Assembly (NCBI GenBank): GCA_949775045.1
Contig: OX459098.1
Coordinates: 198,501 to 262,500 of the forward strand
Direction: 5' to 3'
From: Metridium senile
Taxonomy: Eukaryota > Cnidaria > Anthozoa > Actiniaria > Metridiidae
Length of the DNA: 64,000 bases
Within the stretch, counting starts at the first letter, position 1. Each line of letters starts with the position of its first letter. The position numbers were made by a program, and so were the translations under genes. This document shows positions 19,819 through 37,136 of this stretch, piece by piece. Below the pieces are notes generated by a model that was given only the letters and a program-made list of their open reading frames with translations, had not been told where the DNA came from and made no database searches.

Positions 19819-20940
19819 GTAATGGTGATCATCTGGGTGTATTGACGTTGGTGTCTGGTGTTTGAATGGTTTATTTTAGTTTATTTATTTGTCACAATGA
19901 AATAATTACCAAAATAATACTAATTCAGAGTATATACTTGCGATAGGAGAAGGAAGCATAACTTTCGTCCCAATTGAATATCCTACTCCTACTTAAATAG
20001 TCCCAATTGAATATCCTACTCCAACTTAAATATAACTAATAATAGAATTATACGTACAAAGTGAATAAAATACTAACAAATACGGTATCTAGTTAAACTA
20101 ACTCCTCCTCCTTGCATTCCTTGAGTTTCGTCTTCGACTTTTCGTTTCGTTGGCTTGAAATCTTGCCCTTCTGTCGACGTCACTCAACAAAGCTTCAGTT
20201 TTGCATGCTGGCCATTTGCTCTTCCAATTCCGTCCTATGACAGGTCTTATTTTTCGTTCTGCTGGATGACATGCCACCATCCTCACTAACATAATGTTAG
20301 TGGGAAAGCCGGTTTTGTCGCCGACAACCCTACCATGCGGCAGGTGGTACTGGGTTACAATGTTACCAGAGTCACCAGTAGACCCTGACCAACTGACTGA
20401 ACCCAGGTGTAAGTGATCATGGTGCAAGTGATCATCTAGGTGTGTGTAATCTTGAAAGACTGTTGTTGTAAGCGTCTAATATTTGAATGGTTTGATCCCA
20501 GGTTTAGTTGATGATGGTGAACTGTGGTTGACTGGCAGCTGTGTGTAGTGATATGAAAGACTGTTGACATACAACATTCTTAGCAGAAGTAAATCTTCAC
20601 AAATTTCCAGCCCATTTTGAAAGAACACTTTCTCGTTTATTTGTCTTTCATCGCCAGAATTCTATTGTTTGCAGCGATATCTCCGTGATCTATTTTGATT
20701 GGTTGATATTTTTGGTAAGGGACTAAATCAACTTCCCAGACAAATTTTGACAGCTGTCCGTCATTTACTTAAGGGGCCAATAACGTCCCTAGTACGTTGA
20801 ATGGCAGCTGCCAACTTTTATGAGCACTAAATTTGAAACTTATTATAGAACAAGTTGCTTTAGTGATTTTTGTTAACATTTAAAAACTGGTATGAGTTCA
20901 GGAATATTGAGTAATTCGACTAATTCAATGATGAATTATT
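19819..20940. other. Intergenic with a dispersed repeat, no gene seen
   Basis: Bases about 20390-20560 are, on the opposite strand, diverged copies of the 98-bp unit arrayed at 24232-24690, and a shorter piece lies at 19825-19865. A 109-codon minus-strand frame at 20098-20427 has no splice context or recognisable domain, so I do not call it. Two direct copies of a 34-base sequence lie at about 19967-20033. Confidence 0.5.
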
Positions 20941-20992
20941 GACAAAAAAATAAAAATAAATCACTTTTTTAACGTCTCAATGTATTTAGCCA
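20941..20992 (-). mobile_element. SINE tail inserted in the copy C promoter
   Basis: The reverse complement contains ATTGAGACGTTAAAAAAGT followed by an A/T tail, the same 3' end as the SINE at 23590-23913. It is absent at the matching place before copy B. Confidence 0.6.
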
Positions 20993-20997
20993 GTGGA

Positions 20998-21097
20998 CTT
21001 GATGGTGACGTAAAAAGTGGGCGTTGACCTTGTGGTGGGACGATACCAGTAGATATCCACCCCTTACCTTGATTAAGTTCATTTCCCACCAGGCAAG
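20998..21097 (+). promoter_or_regulatory. Promoter and 5'UTR exon of copy C
   Basis: Matches 9735-9862 before copy B, including TGACGTAA, AAAAGTGGGCGTTGA and the GCAAG|GTTAGT donor at 21097. The corresponding acceptor ends at 21179, eight bases before the ATG. Copy C lacks a 30-base piece present in copy B just before the donor. Confidence 0.6.
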
Positions 21098-21187
21098 GTT
21101 AGTGTCATTATGTGCCTTTATTCTGACAATAAGTCTCTATCTTCCCCTATGTGAACATTTCATTTCTTATTCACTCTAGAAAGGAAA

Positions 21188-28009
<6,822 letters not shown>

Positions 28010-28017
28010 TAATTGGT

Positions 28018-28310
28018 AATTATGACCAGCCTATGACGTATGTATGACGTATATATGACGTAGCATGAGGTATATGTATGACGTACGTATGACCTATATT
28101 TGACGTAGCATGAGGTAAATGTATGACCTATGTATGACGTACGTATGACGTTCGTATGCCGTATGCATGGTATATTCAAGACGTCTGTTTATTGGAAAAA
28201 TATGACGTACGAATGACGCATGTATGACGTATGTATGACGTACGAATGACGCATGTATTACGTATGTATCACATACGAATGACGCATGTATTACGTATGC
28301 ATGATCAAGA
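28018..28310. repeat. TATGACGTA-rich irregular array after copy C
   Basis: Starting nine bases after the copy C stop, the words TGACGTATG, TGACGTACG and ATGACGCATG recur about 20 times in 270 bases. Most contain a TGACGT half-site of the CREB/ATF class. Confidence 0.8.
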
Positions 28311-29177
28311 CATTGTGTCTATATGAAGTAGTTTATTAGTCAGGTTCAGATACGGACCTAAGATATATGTATGGTAAATATATTTTTGTTCAACGGAATA
28401 AATACTGTAATCTGAATCGGTGTTGGGGTGTGACTCTTTATTCCAGACGAAATATTAATGCAAAGTTGGTGTATAGTAAGCTTGCAGACATGTGCTTATA
28501 ACAAGTGTTTCTACGAATGGTTAAACTAGCTAAGCTATATTTTAGCTTAAATTCAAAGACGAAATAACAACAGGAACTAATATGTTGTGAATAGTTTACC
28601 CAGTTCCACTACAACCACCACTAAAACCACCACTACGACCACCACTACGACCATCCCGCATCTCAAGAGCTATACAGGTTATGAAGGTCAGAATTTGCTG
28701 TCTTTTGTTTGTGAATTTTAAAAGTAGTTTTTTTAATCTTGTGAATTTTAAAAGTAGTTTTTTTAAAGTAATTTTGTTTGTGGTTAATGCGTAGTTTTCT
28801 TATAAGAATTGAAATAAAAGACAAAACAATTTAAATTTTAAACTTTAGAAACATTACGAGACCTATAGCGCCTTAGCTTGAACACGTTCACTAGATCATT
28901 AAAATACTTTCTCGCAAAATACACTAAGACTAGATTAAGACTAGACGAAAGGCGCACGATAGCTTCAATAAGGAGTAAATTCAAATGTGTTGTCTATTGT
29001 TAAACGATAACATTTTTCCTGCTTTGTTTGGGATTTGTTAATATTTTCACACAAAAATTAGGCTTAGCCTGTGCAAATGCGCCTTCTTTCAAGTAGTACA
29101 GGGGTACTTGATAAAATAAAACAGTATTTTATGCAAGCTCCAGAGTAGACCTGCATGGTTAGAATGCCTACGATTTG
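28311..29177. other. Convergent intergenic gap
   Basis: Space between the copy C 3' end (+) and the glycosyltransferase 3' end (-). Apart from an ACCACCACT-type run near 28608-28655 and a duplicated 30-base stretch near 28710-28765 I see nothing. TTTATT at about 28330 could serve the minus-strand gene as a distant poly(A) signal. Confidence 0.5.
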
Positions 29178-32100
29178 CTACTGTCCCTGTTTTCCCTGGA
29201 AGTAATATAGATTGTCTATTTTGACTCGAACCACTTCTATCGATAGAGCTACGTTATTTATTTCGTCACCATTTTGCTTGTCAACGTTTGATAATGCTTG
29301 CTCCCAGTCACTTTGAAACATGGCCATTACTCCGTACCCTCTGTAATCCCAGAATCCTTCGCGATCAGCTGGGCTATATCCTTCATTTAAAGAGAAAGCT
29401 AAAGGACTAAAAGCCATGGTTTTTTCGAAGCAGTGCTGAAAGAACATTAAATATGGATGAATGAACGAATCGATCAGTGAAACAATAGATCTATTGACCA
29501 TTAATCAAACAATCAATAAGTAAATGAAATAATTCATTTATCAATCATACAATCAATTAATCAATCAATCAATCAATCAATCAATCATACAATCATATCA
29601 ATCAATCAATCGATCAATCAATCAATCAAGCAAGCAAGCAATCAATCAATCAATCGATCAATCAGTCAGTCAGTCAGTCAGTCAGTCAGTCAGTCAGTCA
29701 GTCAATCAGTCAATCAATCAATCATTCAATCAATCAATCAATCAATCTAATCAATCAATCAATCAATCATACAATCAATAAATTAATCAATCAATCATAC
29801 AATCAATCAATCATACAATCAACCAATCAATCAATCATACAATCAATCAATCATACAATCAATCAATCAGTCCATCATTCCGTCAATCAATCATTCCGTC
29901 AGTCAATCAATCAATCAATCAATCAATCTATACATATCCTTCATTCTTACTTACTTTTCGTGTGTGATCCATAATGTCCAGCGGTAGATTCATGTGAGTA
30001 TCAACCATCATAACGATCTTGTCTCGTTGTGAAGTGAGGGCTTCTCTAATACTTTCTATTCGACTAACATTCCCTGATTTCACTATTACATCATGGTTAG
30101 AAATAGAAGACTCGGTCAGGACTTTCTTGGCTTTGCCGTCTTGATGGTAATCGACGATTGTTAAATGGATGTTTTTATCATTTGTTTTAGCGATGATATC
30201 TAGTGAAGAAGACATTTATTATAGTTAGTGTAGCCATGTTTATCACAATGATAATAGTCATGTTAATCAATATTATTATTATGTGATGGTGGTGGTGGTG
30301 GTGGTTATGGTGGTGATGGTGGTGGTGATGGTGATGGTGATGGTGATGACAATGATGATGGTGATGATGACAATGATGATCAGATGATGTAGATGACCAT
30401 GTTGATAGTGATGATGCACCAAATCTATTTACCTTCGATATTCTCAATCAAATGCAAAGCCCATTTCCACTCCCCCTCGGCTACAATCACAACAATCTGA
30501 ACGAACGTCCTCGCGCTCCATCGTAGTTCTTCTAAAGTACAAATCACGTGATCGCCCCATTCCTTCAATACGTAATCAGTGACGCGAACTTCGCCATGGT
30601 CTTTGTCATGGTGACGGAATAGCAAATCAACTAAATAACGTTCGTTGTTGTTAGGCAACTGTGTCCTCTCAACGGTGATGACGGAAGCCAGTGAGTACCC
30701 CCTGAGAAATAAGATACATGATTCTCATGCCTACCCCTCCCCCCATAGGTTAATGACGGAAGCCAATGAGTACCCCCTGAGAAATAAGATACATGATTAC
30801 AGTACTAACGACTCATGCCTACCCCTCCCCTCTTAGGTTAATAACGGAAGCCAGTGAGTACCCTCTGAGAAATAAGATACATGATTACAATACTAACGAC
30901 TCATGCCTACCCCTCCCCCCATAGGTTAATAACGGAAGCCAATGAGTACCCCCTGAGAAATAAGATACATGATTACAGTACTAACGACTCATGCCTACCC
31001 CTCCCCTCTTAGGTTAATAACGGAAGCCAGTGAGTACCCTCTGAGAAATAAGATACATGATTACAATACTAACGACTCAATCTTACTCCTCCCCCCATAG
31101 GTTGAATTAATGGAGTCATTATTCATTCATTATTCATTGTTTTGTGCACGGTCACGATCACGGTCACGGTCACGGTCACGGTCACTCAATCATACCCCTC
31201 CCCTCTTAGGTTAATAACGGAAGCCAGTGAGTACCCTCTGAGAAATAAGATACATGATTACAATACTAACGACTCAATCTTACTCCTCCCCCCATAGGTT
31301 GAATTAATGGAGTCATTATTCATTCATTATTCATTGTTTTGTGCACGGTCACGGTCACGGTCACGGTCACGGTCACGGTCACGGTCACGGTCACGGTTGG
31401 AAAAAGTGATCAAAAAGATCGAACAATGATTTTCATAATCATCTCATTGTATTATTTAGTTCTCACTAGTTATAATACGTTAAATAATAATGCTTATATA
31501 TAGGTTGCCTTTAAAAATGTACAGGAATTTCTAACATCACTATGGAGGCCTTTACAATGTACCAATTTTATTTCTGGAGGCCGTAAAATGTCTGATAACA
31601 TCGCAAGGTGTTTTCCAATAATTGTAGTTTATAAGTATAGCAAGCAGACCTACCCGGAGTGAAAGGTCTCCTCCATAAGCGGTAGATACTCTCCTATAAT
31701 GGCTTTGGCTGTCTTCTCAGACATCACGTCACTACCGTCATGTGACGACACATCTCCGCGTCCTTTAGTTCTCTTGGTGTTGCTAGGCAACAATGGGTAT
31801 ACAGATGCTATACTGTTTCTATGACGACTTTGGGTGTTTTTGTAGGTAGTCAGTTTACACGAGGTCATTGATCGTTTCTCGCTGTTGAATTTAAGGCGTT
31901 TTACTCGTGTCATTAGAAACCTTTCACAAACGTCCATATTCACTTTATTCATTCTTTGTTTGTAAAGAGCTCGCTGAAACGTCTCCAACGCCTTATTGAA
32001 GATGACTTCTGCAGGCTCCTTGACGCTAGGGACCATGGGAAGTAAAGGAGATAGGTAAGTACCACTGACCACAAAGAACTTCTCATAACCAGGTCGTTTC

Positions 32101-32756
32101 CATGACAACGCTACAAAGCTTTTACCGTCGGACTGTTTGTGTAAAATTTCTATGAAATATTTCTTACACTTTTGGAGAGGGATTGGATCCGTGATTTGAT
32201 AGAAGTACTTGGTATGGTGACCAGGCCTCGTCCATCCGGGTTCGTTGCCATTGCCGACCATAGCAACGCGTTGGGCGTTGTCAGGTGTGTCATCACTACT
32301 AAGCCAAAACTCTGACGAGTCATCAGATGAAATGCCAAACATGTAATCACCGGTTACATCCACATGTAGGTACCCCACAATCCATTGCCCGTAGTGCAAA
32401 CCATTTAGAACAACTTTTGCACACGAAGCGAAGTCCATCACTGTCGGTTGCCTTGGAAACCATGGTTGCTTTATTAAAGAATTGATACTGGAGCCCCTGA
32501 TCTCATTCCATCGAAAAACGTTCAGCTTGATTGAGGAGTTTGTGTGTTGATCCGGGATAGTACTCTTGGATTTGCAGATCTCGCTCCAAACCACCTGATC
32601 TGGAGGCAACTCGTCTTGCTTGGAAGTTAAGGCTCGAACGAAATGGTTTCTCTTAGTTATTGGAAGCAACTGAATTTGAATGTAGATGAATGCCACTGAG
32701 CAAGCAAAAGTGAGCTTGAGAAACAGTTTGGTTAAAGAACGTGTTCTGAAGAACAT
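29178..32756 (-). CDS. PA14-domain beta-1,4-GalNAc-transferase-like, type II membrane protein (612 aa)
   Basis: Four exons on the minus strand: 32756-31654, 30665-30433, 30199-29955, 29435-29178, joining in frame (1839 bases). Residues 1-12 are basic and about 13-32 are hydrophobic, giving a Golgi signal anchor. Residues about 78-235 form a PA14 domain, with GYLHVDVTGDYMFGISSDD near 128-146. Exons 2-4 give a CHGN-type glycosyltransferase domain: a D-x-H (MVDTHMNLP) in the position of the metal-binding motif, then MAFSPLAF and GFWDYRGYGVMAMFQSDW, and a C-terminal YYFQGK. This order is that of the B4GALNT3/4 family, which adds GalNAc to GlcNAc on glycoproteins in the Golgi. At 612 residues it is shorter than the vertebrate members (near 1000). 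The exon 2 acceptor at 30665 was chosen because it is the only nearby AG keeping frame with the exon 1 donor. The exact acceptor sugar is unknown. Confidence 0.8.
29520..29935. repeat. (AATC)n/(CAGT)n microsatellite in the last intron
   Basis: AATC units with an inner run of about ten CAGT copies (29661-29705) and scattered ATAC interruptions. Confidence 0.93.
30250..30400. repeat. GGT/GAT trinucleotide-rich stretch
   Basis: Low-complexity GGTGGT and GATGATG runs in intron 2 of the glycosyltransferase gene. The His-rich minus-strand frame over it is an artefact. Confidence 0.85.
30670..31400. repeat. Tandem repeat (about 100 bp) with CACGGT hexamer runs
   Basis: About six copies of a unit holding GACGGAAGCCAGTGAGTACC and CTACCCCTCCCCTCTTAGG start within a few bases of the exon 2 acceptor. 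Two runs of CACGGT (about 31146-31185 and 31343-31396) interrupt the later copies. Confidence 0.9.
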
Positions 32757-34125
32757 TTTACAAGGTGAATAACGGCTCGTTTAGCAGACGAGCCTCACCA
32801 GAGATGAAATCTGCAAAATCAGACTTGTCTTCTTCTCCGTGTGGTATTTTCAAAACCTTAATTTACCAATAAAAACAAACGTTTTGACCGCAAATACCGT
32901 ACCTCGCAAGAATGATATTTGCAGCGTTGAAACAACAAAAACTTAAGCGATATTCGTTAAAATTCAAATGAATATAAATCAGTAATTAATAATTGATCAC
33001 GCGAAGACAAAACAATGGTTCAGTTATAGTACATTGCTATACAAACAGTTTAACACTTCTAGTCGATCCCAAATAAACAAGTTTGTGATCGGCTTTCAAA
33101 GTTAAACTTTATACTATGCAAAATATTTTAATGAACATTGTGTAGGGAAAAAAAATATTTTTTTTATATAGATATTTTAGTACAAATTAAGACTTATTAA
33201 TAGTGTTGTGAAAATTCTTTCGTCAACTCATTAAATATGCAAAGCGTAAATTTAAGGGTCAGAAATAACCAAGCTTAAGCTTGCATTCTTTTTCATGGTA
33301 ATTAAAATGAATTCCATTGGCCACAGTATAATGGCACTTCATAACATATTCACACAATTAAAGTAACTATACATACTACAGTTATTAACACATCACAAAA
33401 TTATCGTCAATCTATTTTAATAAAATGCTTTGCAAAAACTGTAACTGATTACAATATATCATTTTAAAAAGTGTTTTTTTTTTTTTTTCTCAGATGTCTC
33501 TCCATTCTTCTAAAGTTCTTGTCTCCAGACACAAATCGTCGACAAATTTGTGCGACTAATGTGAAAAAATCAATGATAAATTGTACCTCTTCTAGTGTGA
33601 AATTCAACGATCAATCAATTAACAACTGATATATACACAAACGCCATAATAGCCTTTCAGACCACTCTTAAATAGTACAAGATTTATTATTTTATCAATC
33701 AAACAACGAAATTTACATAACCTTATTTCAAAAATAACTGTCCCAGCAGCAGCTATATTCTACAAAGGATGTCGTCATTTCTTGCCTTGTTATCGATTTA
33801 TTTATAGCATATTTTAGTTGTGCGTGGTTGTGTCATATGGCTATCAAAAGATGTTGCAGTGTTATCCAATATCCTTTGTAGTAATTAAAGTGTGGATAAC
33901 AGTTTAATCTCTCAACAACAAGGGTTTCAAGTGATAATCCCTAACAATAAAAACTAGATTATTTTTTTCCATATTTCACATTACAACTGAAATGAATATT
34001 GAACTGAATTAATAATGAATAAAATATTACAACAAATTATGCATATTAGTCATTTAGATTTTAATTAGTTTTTCAATTATTTTAACTTGTCAGTTTCCAA
34101 ACAGAACAGAACTCACGATTTTTGA
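32757..34125. other. Upstream region of the glycosyltransferase gene
   Basis: Very AT-rich. No exon, RNA gene or clear promoter motif stands out. Confidence 0.45.
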
Positions 34126-34129
34126 TGTA

Positions 34130-36290
34130 CTATAGCCCATGCAAAATGCTGAAAAATGACCAAAAACGACGATTTTGCAAAATGCTGAAAAACGACAAAA
34201 AATTACGATCTTTGATTGACTATAGCCCATGAAAATGCTCAAAAATGACAATGAAAATGCGCAAAAATGACAATTTTTGATGGACTATAGCCCATGCAAA
34301 ATGCTCAAAAATGCGCAAAAAGTACGATTTTTGATGGACTATTGCCCATGCAAAACGCTCAAAAATGCGCAAAAATGACGATTTTGGATGGACTATAGCC
34401 CATGCAAAACGCTCAAAAATGACCAAAAACGACGATTTTGGATGGACTTTAGCCCATGAAAATGCTCAAAATGACGATTTTTGATGGACTATAGCCCATG
34501 AAATTGCTCAAAAATGCTCAAAATGACGATTTTTGATGGACTATAGCCCATGAAATTGCTCAAAAATGACGATTTTTGATGGATTATATCCCATGAGATT
34601 GCTCAGAAATGCGCAAAAATGACGATTTTTGATGGACTATAGCCCATGAAATTGCTCAAAAATGACGATTTTTGATGGACTATAGCCCATGAAATTGCTC
34701 AAAAATGCGCAAAAATGACGATTTTTGACGGACTATAGCCCATGAAAATGCTCAAAAATGACGATGCAAAACGCTCAAAAATGCGCAAAAATGACGATTT
34801 TGGATGGACTATAGCCCATGAAAATGCTAAAAAATGACAATTTTGGATGGACTATAGCCCATGAAAATGCTCAAAAATGACGATTTTGGATGGACTATAG
34901 CCCATGAAAATGCTCAAAAATGAAATGAAAATGCGCAAAAATGACGATTTTGGATGGACTATTGCCCATGCAAAACGCTCAAAAATGCCCAAAAACGACG
35001 ATTTTGGATGGACTATAGCCCATGAAAATGCTCAAAAATGACAATGAAAATGCGCAAAAATGACAATTTTTGATGGACTATAGCCCATGCAAAATGCTCA
35101 AAAATGCGCAAAAACTACGATTTTTGATGGACTATTGCCCATGCAAAACGCTCAAAAATGCGCAAAAATGACGATTTTGGATGGACTATAGCCCATACAA
35201 AACGCTCAAAAATGACCAAAAACGACGATTTTGGATGGACTTTAGCCCATGAAAATGCTCAAAATGACGATTTTTGATGGACTATAGCCCATGAAATTGC
35301 TCAAAAATGCTCAAAATGACGATTTTTGATGGACTATAGCCCATGAAATTGCTCAAAAATGACGATTTTTGATGGATTATATCCCATGAGATTGCTCAGA
35401 AATGCGCAAAAATGACGATTTTTGATGGACTATAGCCCATGAAAATGCTCAAAAATGACAATGAAAATGCGCAAAAATGACAATTTTGGATGAACTATAG
35501 CCCATGAAAATGCTCAAAAATGACGATTTTGGATGGACTATAGCCCATGAAAATGCTCAAAAATGACAATGAAAATGCGCAAAAATGACAATTTTGGATG
35601 AACTATAGCCCATGAAAATGCTCAAAAATGACGATTTTGGATGGACTATAGCCCATGAAAATGCTCAAAAATGACAATGAAAATGCGCAAAAATGACAAT
35701 TTTGGATGAACTATAGCCCATGAAAATGCTCAAAAATGACGATTTTGGATGGACTATAGCCCATGAAAATGCTCAAAAATGACAATGAAAATGCGCAAAA
35801 ATGACGATTTTGGATGGACTATTGCCCATGCAAAACGCTCAAAAATGCCCAAAAACGACGATTTTGGATGGACTATAGCCCATGAAAATGCTCAAAAATG
35901 ACGATTTTGGATGATTTATAGCCCATGAAATTGCTCAAAAATGCGCAAAAATGACGATTTTGGATGGACTATAGCCCATGAAATTGCTCAAAAATGACGA
36001 TTTTGGATGGACTTTAGCCCATGAAATTGCTCAATAATGCGCAAAAATGTCGATTTTTGATGGACTATAGCCCATGCAAAATGCTCAAAAATGCGCAAAA
36101 ACTACGATTTTTGATGGACTATTGCCCATGCAAAACGCTCAAAAATGCGCAAAAATGACGATTTTGGATGGACTATAGCCCATGCAAAACGCTCAAAAAT
36201 GCGCAAAAATGACGATTTTGGATGGACTATAGCCCATGCAAAACGCTCAAAAATGACAATTTTTGATGGACTATAGCCCATGCAAAATAT
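34130..36290. repeat. 2.2 kb minisatellite, unit about 35-60 bp
   Basis: Over 40 copies of a modular unit built from GATTTTTGATGGACTATAGC, CCATGAAAATGCTC and AAAAATGCGCAAAAATGACG. Modules are present or absent in different copies, so unit length varies. Larger blocks of several hundred bases also recur (about 34210-34640 against 35030-35450). Confidence 0.95.
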
Positions 36291-36975
36291 TCAAATAATG
36301 AAATTAGTTTTTTATTGCGAAATTAAAGTTGATTCATCTTTTCTTAGTTCTGTTTGTTCATAACGATTTTTATTTTTTAATCTTTCAATAATTTTACACC
36401 TTAATCATGATTAACAACTGTTGCATAATGCAATTCTTTTCATGCAAGTTTGAATCCAAATTTCCCTTTTACTACTCTTTATTTTGAAAAGACAAATATT
36501 TGTGTTTCATTGTTTTTTTAACCGTTTTATGCTAACCACGTTGAAAATAGACCATTTCACGGATCTCGTCGGTCAGTCCCAGCCTTAATAACGGGATATA
36601 CATTCTTTAGAGTTTCACTACAGCTCGTGGAATTTATAAGTGGTTCAATTGTTTGATACCACGTACATTCCTTAAATTATCGCGAGCTTTAGTAAAAATC
36701 TAAAGAAGACATTGCACGCTATCGAGGCTGAGTTGATCGACGCGAAGTAGCATACGATGTATTACCCTTCAGAAATAATGGATGTGGGGATGAGGGGAAG
36801 GGAAGAGGAGAAAAGGAGGAAAGAATTGGGAGTAAGGGAGGAAAAATGGATGTGAAAGGGAAGAAAGATTGGGTGTGGGAGGTTAAAATGAAGGAAAAAA
36901 GACAGGAGGCGATGGAGAATAAAGGAGTAAGGAAGGGGAAATGGTGTTCATCGCGACATACTGCATATTGCCCTA
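36291..36975. other. Intergenic, no gene seen
   Basis: AT-rich, then a purine-rich stretch (about 36780-36940) with GGGAAGGGAAGAGG-like words that yields a spurious lysine-rich frame. Confidence 0.45.
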
Positions 36976-36979
36976 TATG

Positions 36980-37128
36980 CCCTAAGTCCTTGCATCGACT
37001 TTGTACAAGTTGTTTTGTTCAGTTTTGTCCAAAGTCCTTGTATCGACTTTGTACAAGTTGTTTTGTTCAGTTTTGTCCAAAGTCCTTGTATCGACTTTGT
37101 ACAAGTTGTTTTGTTCAGTTTTGTCCAT
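36980..37128. repeat. 48-bp tandem repeat after the protease gene
   Basis: Three copies of a 48-base unit (AAGTCCTTGTATCGACTTTG start) end ten bases beyond the protease stop codon on the minus strand, so they would lie in its 3'UTR. Confidence 0.93.
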
Positions 37129-37136
37129 AATTATCC

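Noticed and set aside
20098..20427. 109-codon minus-strand frame
   Set aside because: Overlaps a dispersed repeat; no domain, no partner exon, no coding-like composition.
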